Shown here piece by piece: positions 15,523 through 23,766 of a stretch of DNA of 64,000 nucleotides; the stretch's first letter is position 1, and each line of letters opens with the position of its first letter. The notes under the pieces are model-generated. The model made no database searches. It saw only the letters and a program-made list of their open reading frames with translations, and was not told where the DNA came from. This stretch comes from Kineosporiaceae bacterium. Its GTDB lineage: Bacteria; Actinomycetota; Actinomycetes; Actinomycetales; Kineosporiaceae. Location: assembly GCA_016713225.1 (NCBI GenBank), contig JADJPO010000001.1, positions 930,001 to 994,000 of the forward strand, read 5' to 3'. Both the position numbers and the translations under genes were made by a program.

Positions 15523-16961
15523 GCCGTGCATTCGTGAACATGCCGTCCTTCCAGCAGGGGGCACGGGAGGCAATCGTCGATTCCCAGTTGCGGCGGAACC
15601 TGAGTCACGCCACCACCACGATCCGGGACAAGCGTGCCCGGGTGGTGGCCGAACTCGAGGACTGGCAGGAACTCCGGCTTGCCGGAGCGGGAATCAAGGA
15701 CGAGGTGGCCCGGCACCTGGACAGCTACCTCGAGCAGTTCGAGGCGGCGTTCACCGCCGCTGGTGGACACGTGCACTGGGCCGCGGACGCGGCGCAGGCG
15801 AACCGGATCGTCACCGACCTGATCAAAGCCACGGGTGAGACCGAGGTGGTGAAGGTGAAGTCCATGGTCACCGTCGAGATCGCGTTGAACGAGGCGCTCG
15901 CCGAGGCCGGGATCACCGCTCTGGAAACGGATCTGGCCGAACTGATCGTGCAGCTGTCCGACGATCTGCCCAGCCACATCCTCGTGCCGGCGATCCACCG
16001 CAGCCGCGGCGAGATCCGGGAGATCTTCCTGGACCACATGCCCGGGGTGAAGGCCGAGCTCAGCGATGATCCGGCCGAGCTGGCGGGGGCGGCCCGCAGC
16101 TATCTGCGGCAGCGTTTCATGTCGGCCAAGGTGGCTGTGTCGGGCGCCAACTTCATGATTGCCGACACCGGCACCTTGGTGGTGGTGGAGTCGGAGGGCA
16201 ACGGTCGGATGTGCCTGACCCTGCCGGAGACCCTGATCAGCGTGGTCGGCATCGAGAAGATCCTCCCCACCTGGCGGGATCTCGAGGTGTTCATGCAGCT
16301 GCTGCCGCGCTCGTCGACGGCCGAGAGGATGAACCCCTACACCACCATGTGGACCGGCGCCCATGCCGGGGACGGTCCGCAGAACGTCCATGTGGTGCTG
16401 CTCGACAACGGTCGAACCCGGGCGCTTGCCGATCCGCACGGCCGGCAGGCCCTGCGCTGCATTCGGTGTTCGGCGTGCCTGAACTCCTGCCCGGTCTATG
16501 AACGCGTCGGCGGGAAGGCCTACGGCTCGGTGTATCCGGGACCGATCGGCGCGATTCTCAACCCCCTGCTCAACGGCGTGGACGCCGGGCCGGTGGAGAA
16601 GTCCCTACCGTTCGCGTCCTCGCTGTGCGGCCGGTGCTTCGAGGTGTGTCCGGTGCGCATCGACATACCCGACGTGCTGGTTCACCTCCGGGGTCAGGTG
16701 GTGGCCGCCGGTGCGTCCTCGCGGGTCCAGGGGGCGGCGATGGCAGGCATCGGTTGGGTGTTCGGCAAGCCCTGGCGGTTGGCCCTGGCCGAGCGCGGCC
16801 TGTCGCTCGCCTCGCGTGCCGTCGGCCGCAAGGGATCCATCGGACCGATCGCCGTTCCCGGTTGGCCGATGGCCTGGTCACGCGGCCGCGATGTGCCGGT
16901 GCCACCGCGAGAGTCCTTCAGGCAATGGTGGGCGCGCACGCGTGAAGGGAGCGCACAGTGA
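15519..16961 (+). CDS. lutB: Lactate utilization protein B (LUD and ferredoxin domains)
   Basis: This 480-residue protein combines an N-terminal LUD domain (about residues 60-300) with a ferredoxin-like region binding two [4Fe-4S] clusters. Cluster cysteines are C314, C317, C320 and C324 (CIRCSACLNSCP), and C370, C373 and C377 (CGRCFEVCP). It is the electron-transfer and catalytic core of the LutABC lactate oxidase. The ATG overlaps the lutA stop; upstream AAGGAGG provides its ribosome site. The lutC start overlaps its own stop (GTGA). Confidence 0.94.
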   Translation: MSRAFVNMPSFQQGAREAIVDSQLRRNLSHATTTIRDKRARVVAELEDWQELRLAGAGIKDEVARHLDSYLEQFEAAFTAAGGHVHWAADAAQANRIVTDLIKATGETEVVKVKSMVTVEIALNEALAEAGITALETDLAELIVQLSDDLPSHILVPAIHRSRGEIREIFLDHMPGVKAELSDDPAELAGAARSYLRQRFMSAKVAVSGANFMIADTGTLVVVESEGNGRMCLTLPETLISVVGIEKILPTWRDLEVFMQLLPRSSTAERMNPYTTMWTGAHAGDGPQNVHVVLLDNGRTRALADPHGRQALRCIRCSACLNSCPVYERVGGKAYGSVYPGPIGAILNPLLNGVDAGPVEKSLPFASSLCGRCFEVCPVRIDIPDVLVHLRGQVVAAGASSRVQGAAMAGIGWVFGKPWRLALAERGLSLASRAVGRKGSIGPIAVPGWPMAWSRGRDVPVPPRESFRQWWARTREGSAQ

Positions 16962-17632
16962 ACGCGAAAGACGTTGTGCTGCAAAGGATCCGGCAAGCTC
17001 ATGCGGACATGGTCGAGGCGCCGGGGTCTGGGCAGATCCCTCGCGACTATCTGACCACGAGACCGATTCCCGGCGGCGACGCGGGATTGACCGCACGGTT
17101 CATGGAGCGTGTTGCCGACTACCGGGCCGAGGTCGAGCTCGTGGTCGCGCAGGAGCTCTCGGAGGCCGTTGGGCGGGCGCTGGCGGCGCGCTCGGCGGTG
17201 GAGGTCGGGGTACCGTCAGGACTCGATCCCGCCTGGTTGCCGGCGGGTCTCATGGTTCATCGAGATTCCACCGAGGCGCCGCTCGAGATCGGGGCGGTGC
17301 AGCGCCTGGACGCCGTCGTCACCGGCGTGGCCGTGGGGATCGCCGAGACGGGAACGGTCGTGCTGGACGGCCGGCCCAGCTGCGGCCGCCGTGCGTTACA
17401 CCTGGTACCGGACCTGCATGTGTGTGTGGTGGAGGCCGCTCAGCTCGTGGACGACGTTCCTGCCGCGGTCGCCCGGCTCGCCGGTGCGGTGTCGTCCGGT
17501 CCCCTCACCTGGATCTCCGGCCCGTCGGCGACCTCCGACATCGAGCTGAGTCGAGTGGAGGGGGTCCACGGCCCGCGCCTGCTGCACGTCATCATCGTGT
17601 CCCGCGACCCGATGCCGGCGTCAGGAGGGTGA
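16958..17632 (+). CDS. lutC: Lactate utilization protein C (LUD domain)
   Basis: This 224-residue LUD-family protein completes the LutABC complex. Family features are the GVAVGIAETGTVVLDG block near residues 122-138 and the C-terminal GPSATSDIELSRVEGVHGPR, which belongs to the nucleotide-like binding fold of LUD proteins. GTG start overlaps the lutB stop. It is the last gene of the lactate operon; 78 bases separate it from a protease gene that reads in the same direction. Confidence 0.93.
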   Translation: MNAKDVVLQRIRQAHADMVEAPGSGQIPRDYLTTRPIPGGDAGLTARFMERVADYRAEVELVVAQELSEAVGRALAARSAVEVGVPSGLDPAWLPAGLMVHRDSTEAPLEIGAVQRLDAVVTGVAVGIAETGTVVLDGRPSCGRRALHLVPDLHVCVVEAAQLVDDVPAAVARLAGAVSSGPLTWISGPSATSDIELSRVEGVHGPRLLHVIIVSRDPMPASGG

Positions 17633-17710
17633 TGATCACGGGGGACGAGCTGGGCGCCTCGGCGTCTGGTTCGGCTCACGTCAGCGCCTGCGCTGCCGAC
17701 GGGACCGATC

Positions 17711-18514
17711 GTGAAGGGCACCGGCGGCGGGTTCCTCCGAGCGCGAACGCGGTGGTGGGCACTGGCTGTGGCGACCGGCTTCGCCGCCGGTGTCGTCACG
17801 CTGCCCTCGGCCGCCGCCCGCTGGGTGCGCGCCGAGGCGGGCATCCCGACCCCAGGTCACGAGGCGGCGTCCCACCCGCTGGGGGCTGCGCCGGTGATCG
17901 CCTTCCCGAAGGACACCTTCCGGTTCATCCAGTACCAGGACGACGGCACCACGCCGGTCACCTGGGACCCGTGCCGGCCGGTGCACTATGTCGTGCACCG
18001 GGCCGGGGTGCCCGCGGGGGGTGAGGCGCTGCTGGCGGGCGCCGTCCAGAAGATCTCGGCCGCCACCGGGCTGCAGTTCGTGGCCGACGGCGCCACCGAC
18101 GAGACGCCGGACTGGCACCGGCCGAGGTTCCAGCCCGAGCGCTACGGCGATCGCTGGGCGCCGGTGTTGATCTCCTGGCGGACGGCGGCCGAGACGCCCG
18201 AGTTCGGGCAGGACGCCGTGGGGCTGACGAACAGCCAGCCGGTCGCCCCGGCCGATGGACCCTGGGTCTTCGTCACGGGGCAGATTCAACTGGACGCCGC
18301 GGCGTTCGCGCAGTTGGTGAGCCGGCCGGAGGGCACCGATCTGGCTCGGGCGGTGATCGAGCACGAACTCGGGCACCTGGTCGGGCTCGACCACGTCGAC
18401 GTCCCCGCCGAGATCATGTACCCGCAGGCCAACCTCGTGATCACCGAGCTGGGTCCGGGGGACCGCACCGGGCTGGCCCGGCTGGGTCAGGGGCCGTGCG
18501 TGCCCGAGCTGTGA
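17711..18514 (+). CDS. Secreted matrixin-like zinc metalloprotease
   Basis: This 267-residue protein has an N-terminal hydrophobic segment (about residues 16-36; signal peptide or anchor). Its catalytic domain has the metzincin signature HELGHLVGLDH, where H218, H222 and H228 bind zinc and E219 is the general base, followed by a Met-turn (EIMYP). The family (M10-like actinobacterial secreted proteases) is usually small and single-domain, as here. The start is a GTG with GATCGTGAAGG context and no strong ribosome site, so the N-terminus is less certain. Substrate is unknown. It may be cotranscribed with the lactate operon, but no functional link is evident. Confidence 0.87.
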   Translation: MKGTGGGFLRARTRWWALAVATGFAAGVVTLPSAAARWVRAEAGIPTPGHEAASHPLGAAPVIAFPKDTFRFIQYQDDGTTPVTWDPCRPVHYVVHRAGVPAGGEALLAGAVQKISAATGLQFVADGATDETPDWHRPRFQPERYGDRWAPVLISWRTAAETPEFGQDAVGLTNSQPVAPADGPWVFVTGQIQLDAAAFAQLVSRPEGTDLARAVIEHELGHLVGLDHVDVPAEIMYPQANLVITELGPGDRTGLARLGQGPCVPEL

Positions 18515-18642
18515 GCCGAACCTGCGCCGCGCAGGCTGTCCGCCGGCCGTTCGGGTCGGCCACGGCGCTCGTCAGCCGCTCCGGTTTCTCAGCGATCAAC
18601 CGGTCAGCGCGGCCGCGGCACAGCATCGGCGGGTCCACCACG

Positions 18643-18777
18643 CTGCTGGAGCCCGATCCGGATCTGGTCACGGTCTCGGCGATCGCGGCGACCTGGGGCT
18701 CCGCCGAGCACAGCCGGTGCTCCGAGGCATGTCGAGTCCAGGTCGGGGTGTCCCCGAGGGTGACTCCGAGGTCCTGA
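18643..18777 (+). pseudogene. Remnant of an AraC-family regulator (C-terminal helix-turn-helix)
   Basis: The frame ending at 18777 reads VTVSAIAATWGSAEHSR and then CSEACRVQVGVSPRVTPRS. This follows the second helix-turn-helix of AraC regulators (IA--WGF-H-SRF---Y---FG--PS-TLR) position by position. Hallmark residues are lost, however: F to S, F to C, Y to C and L to P, each explained by one base change. Upstream there is no AraC ligand domain and no first helix-turn-helix. It looks like a decayed 3' end of a lost regulator. The rest of 18515-18839 shows no recognisable gene. Confidence 0.5.
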
Positions 18778-18839
18778 GCCTCAGAGGTTGGTGACCAGGC
18801 GAGCCCCGCACGCCGAAGGGGCACGGTCGACTGGCGAGA

Positions 18840-18856
18840 ATACCCCGGGGGGGTAT
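18840..18856. promoter_or_regulatory. CsoR-type copper operator
   Basis: ATACCCC-GGG-GGGGTAT is the classic G/C-box palindrome bound by CsoR copper-sensing repressors. It lies 66 bases before the P-type ATPase start, where it would overlap the promoter. No csoR gene is in the window. Confidence 0.8.
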
Positions 18857-18922
18857 TTTCCTCGATGTCCGGACCTGGGCGATGGCAGGCATCCGCCCGG
18901 AACCGTCCATCAGGAGGCCGTC

Positions 18923-21082
18923 ATGGTTCAAGCCACGCACGAAGCCACGCATGGAGCCGGGCATGGAGCCGGGCATGGAGCCGGGCATGGAGCCGGGCAT
19001 GGAGCCGGGCATGGAGCCGGGCACGGTGGGATGTCGATGTCCGACATGGCCGCCGACATGCGGCGCCGGTTCCTGGTCGCTGCCGTCCTGTCGGTGCCGA
19101 TCCTGTTGTGGTCGCCCATCGGACGCGAGGTGCTCGGCTTCGAGGTGGCGGCGCCGTTCGGCCTGCGCGATGACGTGTTCGCCCTGGTGCTGAGCCTGCC
19201 CGTGGTCGGGTACTCGGGGTGGATCTTCTTCGCCGGGGCCTGGCGGGCGCTGCGGGCTCGGACGCTGGACATGATGGTGCTGGTCGCCGTGGCCATCGCT
19301 GCGGGGTGGCTCTACAGCCTGGGGATCACGCTGACCGGCGGTGGTGAGGTGTTCTACGAGGCGGCCTCGGTGCTGACCGCGTTCGTGCTGCTGGGTCACT
19401 GGTTCGAGATGCGAGCCCGCGGTGGGGCGAACGATGCCGTGCGCACGCTGCTCGAACTGACCCCGACGCGCGCCGTGGCGTTGCGCGAGGGAGGTGAGGT
19501 CGAGATCGAGACGGCCCAGATCGCGGTGGGCGATCTGCTGCTGGTGCGGCCCGGCGCCACGGTGCCGGTGGACGGCCTGGTCGAGGATGGCGTGAGTGAG
19601 GTCGACGAGTCGATGGTCACCGGCGAGTCGTTGCCGGTCGGCAAGCAGGTCGGTTCGTCGGTGATCGGGGCCTCCGTGAACACCACCGGATCGTTGCGGG
19701 TGCGGGCCACGAAGGTCGGCGCGGATACCGCCCTGGCCCGGATCGTCGCCCTGGTGCAGGAGGCACAGAACTCCACCGCGCCCGGCCAGCGGCTGGCCGA
19801 CCGGGCCGCCTTCTGGCTGGTGCTGGTGGCGTTGACGGCCGGCACGGCGACCTTCGCGGTGTGGCTGGCGGTCGGGCGCACCGCGGCCGAGGCGTTGCTG
19901 TTCGCGATCACCGTGGTGGTGATCACCTGCCCCGACGCGCTCGGGCTGGCCACTCCCATGGCCGTGATGGTGGGCACCGGCCTCGCGGCGCAACGAGGAG
20001 TGCTGTTCAAGAACGCCACCGCCCTCGAGACCTCGGCCCACATCGACACGGTCGTGCTGGACAAGACCGGAACCCTGACTCGTGGCGAGCCCGAGGTGAC
20101 CGACGTGCAGGTGTTCGGCGGGGTGAGTGGGTTGTCGCCCGAGCGGGCGCTCGACCTGGCAGCGGCGGTCGAGCGCGAGTCGGAGCACCCACTGGCCGCG
20201 GCCGTGGTACGCCACGTCGAGCGCGAGCGGGACGGAGCGTCTCGCGGATCGTTGCGGGCCAGTGCTTTTGCGTCCGCCCCCGGGCGCGGAGCCGCCGGGC
20301 GTGTGGACGGTCGACGGGTGGTGATCGGTTCGGTCGGGTTGCTCGAGGCCGAGGGCATGACCATCGCGGACGAGGTGCGTTCGGCGCGAGGCGAGCTCGC
20401 GGCGTCCGGGCGGACCGCCGTCCTGGTCGGGGTCGACGACGCGGCGGTGGCGGTGATCGGGTTCGCCGATGCCGTCCGTGAGAGCGCCGCCGACGCCGTC
20501 CGTGAGTTGCACGGTCTGGGGGCGCAGGTGGTGATGCTGACCGGTGACAACGAGGCCACCGCGCGACGGATCGCCGATCAGCTGGGGATCGACGACGTCA
20601 TCGCCGGCGTGCTGCCCGACGGAAAGGCCGACCGGATCATGTCGCTGCAGGCGCAGGGCAGGCGCGTGGCCATGGTGGGTGACGGCGTGAACGATGCCCC
20701 GGCCCTGGCGCGAGCCGATCTCGGCATCGCGATCGGTGCGGGCACCGATGTGGCCATCGAGACTGCCGACGTGGTGCTGATGCGGTCGGACCCGGCGGAT
20801 GTCGCGACGGCCCTGCGCGTCGGGCGGGGCACCGTGGCAAGGATGCGTCAAAACCTGGGGTGGGCGATCGGCTACAACGCCATCGCCCTGCCGATCGCGG
20901 CCGGGGTGTTCGAGCCGGCCTTCGGGCTGACGTTGCGTCCCGAGATCGCCGCGCTGTCGATGTCGGGCTCCTCGCTGATCGTGGCGGTGAATGCGTTGTT
21001 GTTGAAGCGGTTGCGGCTGCCGATCACAGGTGGGCCGCGTCGAGAGCCGACTGCAGCGACTGCACGTAGCCGTCGCTGGTGA
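18923..21082 (+). CDS. Copper-type P1B ATPase with His-rich N-terminus and CPD motif
   Basis: This 719-residue heavy-metal P-type ATPase has the phosphorylation motif D380-KTGT, the TGES actuator motif, the TGDN and GDGVND (586-591) hinge motifs and about eight membrane segments. Instead of an N-terminal HMA domain it has a His-rich tail with eight histidines spaced every four residues (H6 to H34). The membrane metal motif is C336-P-D rather than CPC (CopA) or CPH (CopB). The CsoR operator upstream points to copper; family context suggests export from the cytosol. ATG is chosen because AGGAGG lies seven bases upstream. Its last 59 bases overlap the convergent FMN-binding gene. Confidence 0.92.
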   Translation: MVQATHEATHGAGHGAGHGAGHGAGHGAGHGAGHGGMSMSDMAADMRRRFLVAAVLSVPILLWSPIGREVLGFEVAAPFGLRDDVFALVLSLPVVGYSGWIFFAGAWRALRARTLDMMVLVAVAIAAGWLYSLGITLTGGGEVFYEAASVLTAFVLLGHWFEMRARGGANDAVRTLLELTPTRAVALREGGEVEIETAQIAVGDLLLVRPGATVPVDGLVEDGVSEVDESMVTGESLPVGKQVGSSVIGASVNTTGSLRVRATKVGADTALARIVALVQEAQNSTAPGQRLADRAAFWLVLVALTAGTATFAVWLAVGRTAAEALLFAITVVVITCPDALGLATPMAVMVGTGLAAQRGVLFKNATALETSAHIDTVVLDKTGTLTRGEPEVTDVQVFGGVSGLSPERALDLAAAVERESEHPLAAAVVRHVERERDGASRGSLRASAFASAPGRGAAGRVDGRRVVIGSVGLLEAEGMTIADEVRSARGELAASGRTAVLVGVDDAAVAVIGFADAVRESAADAVRELHGLGAQVVMLTGDNEATARRIADQLGIDDVIAGVLPDGKADRIMSLQAQGRRVAMVGDGVNDAPALARADLGIAIGAGTDVAIETADVVLMRSDPADVATALRVGRGTVARMRQNLGWAIGYNAIALPIAAGVFEPAFGLTLRPEIAALSMSGSSLIVAVNALLLKRLRLPITGGPRREPTAATARSRRW
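18949..19020. repeat. Six tandem 12-bp repeats encoding the His-rich tail
   Basis: The unit GCATGGAGCCGG is repeated six times without a mismatch, coding for HGAG units in the ATPase N-terminus. The perfect identity suggests recent expansion and likely length variation between strains by slippage. Confidence 0.9.
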
Positions 21083-21434
21083 CGGTGGCGCCCGAGACGG
21101 CATCGATGTCGGCGCCCTGAGCATCGATCACCTCCTGCTTCAAGATCGGCAGGGCACGGTCGTTGATCTCGACGTCCCGGTGGTTCTCCTGCGGGTACTG
21201 CACCGCGTCCGATGCGGTGATCCTTCCGTTCTCGACCGTGATCGCCACCTGGACGACGCCCCAGCGAGTGTCCACGGCATCGCCGGTGTAGGTCTGGGCT
21301 GCGGCCGAGGCGCCGGAATCGGAGGTGTTCGCGGTGCCGGCCGCCGAGGCGGTGGAATTCGTGCTCGTGGGGTAGCTGAACAGCAGCACCAGCCCGCCGA
21401 GGGTTCCGGCGAGGGCGGCGAGGATCTTGCGCAT
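21024..21434 (-). CDS. FMN-binding domain protein, exported or membrane-anchored
   Basis: This 136-residue protein starts with a hydrophobic signal or anchor (MRKILAALAGTLGGLVLLFS). It is followed by a Ser/Thr/Ala linker and an FMN-binding domain (residues about 55-136). The motif DAVSGATVTSDGY contains the S-G-A-T type threonine to which ApbE-like transferases attach FMN covalently. Such small extracytoplasmic flavoproteins work in electron transfer, for example in flavin-based ferric reductase chains. Start ATG follows CAGGAGA. The gene ends inside the last 59 bases of the ATPase on the opposite strand. No ApbE or NosR/ferric reductase partner is in the window. Confidence 0.88.
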   Translation of the reverse strand: MRKILAALAGTLGGLVLLFSYPTSTNSTASAAGTANTSDSGASAAAQTYTGDAVDTRWGVVQVAITVENGRITASDAVQYPQENHRDVEINDRALPILKQEVIDAQGADIDAVSGATVTSDGYVQSLQSALDAAHL

Positions 21435-21657
21435 CGAGGTTCTCCTGGGTGGCGTCGTCCTCCTCACCATCGGTCGGCAGGCTGGGAATCTGCTGGGTGG
21501 ACGCTGGGCCGATGGTATGGATCGGGTGATCAAGATCCGGGCCGGGCGGGGGGCAGGGCCATCCCTGCGGAGCTGTCGTGTGGGGATCGCGACGGAAATC
21601 GGCGGTTCTCCCGGGGTCTGGCGCCCGGTTGTCGGACCCCCGTCCTAGGGTGGCGGT

Positions 21658-22569
21658 GTGACCAGCCAGGCGTCCTCGGGCCACGCGAAGCGCCCCTCCG
21701 GTGACCTCCTGGTCGAGCGGTTGCTGCGGGACGGCGTGCAGCACAGCGACGCGCTCGACCTGCTGCCGCGGTTGCCGAAGGGGTCGGTCGACCTGTTCTT
21801 CACCAGTCCGCCGTACGCCGACCAGCGGGCCTACAGCCGGATTCACCCCGATCGCTACGTCGAGTGGTTCATGCCGTTCGCCCGGGCGATGTACGAGGCA
21901 ACCACCGAGTCCGGCAGCCTGGTGATCAACATCAAGAACCGGGTCGCCAATCGAGGGCCGCTCAAGGGGCAGCGACATCCGTACGTGTACGAGTTGGTGC
22001 TGGCTCTGCAGCACCTGGGCTGGCGCTGGGTCGAGACGTACATCTGGGCCAAACCGAACGCCGTCCCGGGCAAGTTCGGGCCGCGCACCAAGGACAGTTT
22101 CGAGTACGTCTATCACTTCGCGCGGGGGGCGAAACCGCACTTCGACCTGGACGCGGTGCGGGTGCCCTACAAGGCCGACGCCGCCGAGATCGCCCGGCGG
22201 GCGCGTGACACCAACGGCCGCAAGAACACCGACGCCGGGTTCGGCCGCGACCGCACCAAGACCTACCTGTTGGGCGGTGCCGACCCGGGCAATGTGATCA
22301 ATGTGCCGCAGACCTACAACCAGCACCGCGGCGTGGCGCACACGGCGGCCATGCCCGAGGGGCTCGCGGAGTTCTTCGTGCGGTGCATGTGTCCGCCGGG
22401 GGGTCTGGTGCTCGACCCGTTCGCCGGCAGTGGCACGACGATCGTGGTGGGGCGCCGGCTCGGACGGCGCGCGGCGGGCTTCGAGATCCACGAGGACTTC
22501 GTGGCCGAGGCGCGGCGGCGCATCGAGAAAGACCTGGCCGAGGACATCCCGGGATCGCTGGTCGGGTAG
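21658..22569 (+). CDS. DNA methyltransferase, N4-cytosine type (beta class)
   Basis: This 303-residue protein has the catalytic motif IV as T49-S-P-P-Y53. The AdoMet-binding motif I comes near the C-terminus (D253-P-F-A-G-S-G-T-T). The order IV before I is the beta class, and TSPPY is typical of N4-cytosine (less often N6-adenine) methylation. A variable central region (about residues 150-215) would hold the target-recognition part. GTG start has AGGGTGG upstream. The restriction-enzyme-like gene begins 11 bases after its stop, so the pair looks like a type II restriction-modification system. The recognition sequence cannot be read from the protein. Confidence 0.9.
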   Translation: MTSQASSGHAKRPSGDLLVERLLRDGVQHSDALDLLPRLPKGSVDLFFTSPPYADQRAYSRIHPDRYVEWFMPFARAMYEATTESGSLVINIKNRVANRGPLKGQRHPYVYELVLALQHLGWRWVETYIWAKPNAVPGKFGPRTKDSFEYVYHFARGAKPHFDLDAVRVPYKADAAEIARRARDTNGRKNTDAGFGRDRTKTYLLGGADPGNVINVPQTYNQHRGVAHTAAMPEGLAEFFVRCMCPPGGLVLDPFAGSGTTIVVGRRLGRRAAGFEIHEDFVAEARRRIEKDLAEDIPGSLVG

Positions 22570-22580
22570 GCGGGGTGGGA

Positions 22581-23714
22581 ATGGTCGCCATCGACGAGAC
22601 CGTCGCCCGGATCGCGGCGGCGCGCACCTGGGATCAGCGCGTGGCCCAGATCCGGTTGGTGCCCCAGCACCACGGCATCGGCGAGCACTCCGAGATCTAC
22701 GCCCGGGTGGCGCGCGAGGCCTACGTACCGCACCTGGCTCCCGACTTCGCCTATGTGCATGCGAGCCCGTTCTACAGCTTGCCGGTGTTCGAGGCGGCCT
22801 ATGCGGCGGCGGCCGACCTGACGGCGGACTTCACCCGGGTCGAGGTGGCCGACCTGAGGCGCGCCATCCAGCGGAACTCCCTCACCTTGTTGGTGTTTCG
22901 CACCGTCCTCGGCCTGACACGGGACGAGTTCGCGCACTCGACGACGTTGGCCGGCCAGGCCATGGGCCTGCGCGGGTTGTCCTCCAGCAAGGTCGATTCG
23001 ATGGAGCGCAGCGGCACGGCGGTGACCGGTGAACAAGCGCAGGTGGCGGCCGAGACGATCGCGCGGGTGATGGCGGGGTCCTTGTTCGGTGACCCGCCGG
23101 GGGACCTGCGCAGCAAGCAGGACAAGCCCGACACCGCCGACGGCTGGGCCGGCGTGGCCACCTTGGCGCGCGATGGCGTCCCGTACCCGGTGTTCCTGCA
23201 CCAACGTCACTACGGCGGCGCGTTCCGGCAGGTGCTCGATGCGACCTCGACCTTGCGCGGCAACCTGATCGAGGACGCCGTCGAGGCGCTGTTCCGCGAG
23301 CACGGGATCCCGCACCTGCGCACCGGCAGCCACAACCAGGGCGACATCCAGGCGCGGTTCGAGGTACGCGTGACCCCGGCGCCCGACTTCGTGGTCTACG
23401 ACGCGAGCGGCACGCTGCGGGCGATGCTCGAGTGCAAGGGTGCCAACGATGGTGGTACCGCACGCGACAAGGCCCTGCGGTTCCAACGGTTGAAGGAGGA
23501 GTCGCTGCGCCTGGGCGGCGTCCCGTTGCTGGCCGTGCTCGGCGGCATCGGCTGGGCGCGGGTGAACGACACCCTCGGGCCGGTGGTTCGTGACACCGAC
23601 GGGCGGGTGTTCACGCTGGCGAACCTGCCGTCGATGGTGACCGTTGCGCCGTTCCCGAGCCTGATCGGCCTGGCCGAGGACGATCCCTTCGCGGACGGCG
23701 TGCTGCCGATCTGA
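22581..23714 (+). CDS. Candidate type II restriction endonuclease (PD-ECK nuclease)
   Basis: This 377-residue protein carries a PD-(D/E)XK nuclease core in its C-terminal half: P268-D269, then E284-C285-K286 (MLECKGAN), with an upstream acidic residue in LIEDAVEALF. The N-terminal half is helical and holds a stretch resembling a helix-turn-helix (LTRDEFAHSTTLAGQ then GLRGLSSSKVDSMERSG), possibly for DNA recognition. I do not recognise the specific family. The gene follows the methyltransferase by 11 bases with a GGTGGGA ribosome site, which supports a cognate pair. No separate C-protein controller gene is present. Confidence 0.75.
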   Translation: MVAIDETVARIAAARTWDQRVAQIRLVPQHHGIGEHSEIYARVAREAYVPHLAPDFAYVHASPFYSLPVFEAAYAAAADLTADFTRVEVADLRRAIQRNSLTLLVFRTVLGLTRDEFAHSTTLAGQAMGLRGLSSSKVDSMERSGTAVTGEQAQVAAETIARVMAGSLFGDPPGDLRSKQDKPDTADGWAGVATLARDGVPYPVFLHQRHYGGAFRQVLDATSTLRGNLIEDAVEALFREHGIPHLRTGSHNQGDIQARFEVRVTPAPDFVVYDASGTLRAMLECKGANDGGTARDKALRFQRLKEESLRLGGVPLLAVLGGIGWARVNDTLGPVVRDTDGRVFTLANLPSMVTVAPFPSLIGLAEDDPFADGVLPI

Positions 23715-23766
23715 GTCAGAGCGCGCGCGGGGTTCGCGTTCCACGCCGGCCATCCGAGCTCGCTGG

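Noticed and set aside
18441..18824. 127-codon minus-strand frame between protease and ATPase
   Set aside because: Its plus-strand complement follows the AraC helix-turn-helix pattern better; the minus frame shows no family resemblance.
18949..19020. Tandem repeats considered as a CRISPR-like array
   Set aside because: Units are 12 bases with no spacers and code for a His-rich tail.
18668..21124. 818-codon open frame antisense to the copper ATPase
   Set aside because: GC-shadow of the ATPase; low-complexity His/Gln/Arg composition and no ribosome site.
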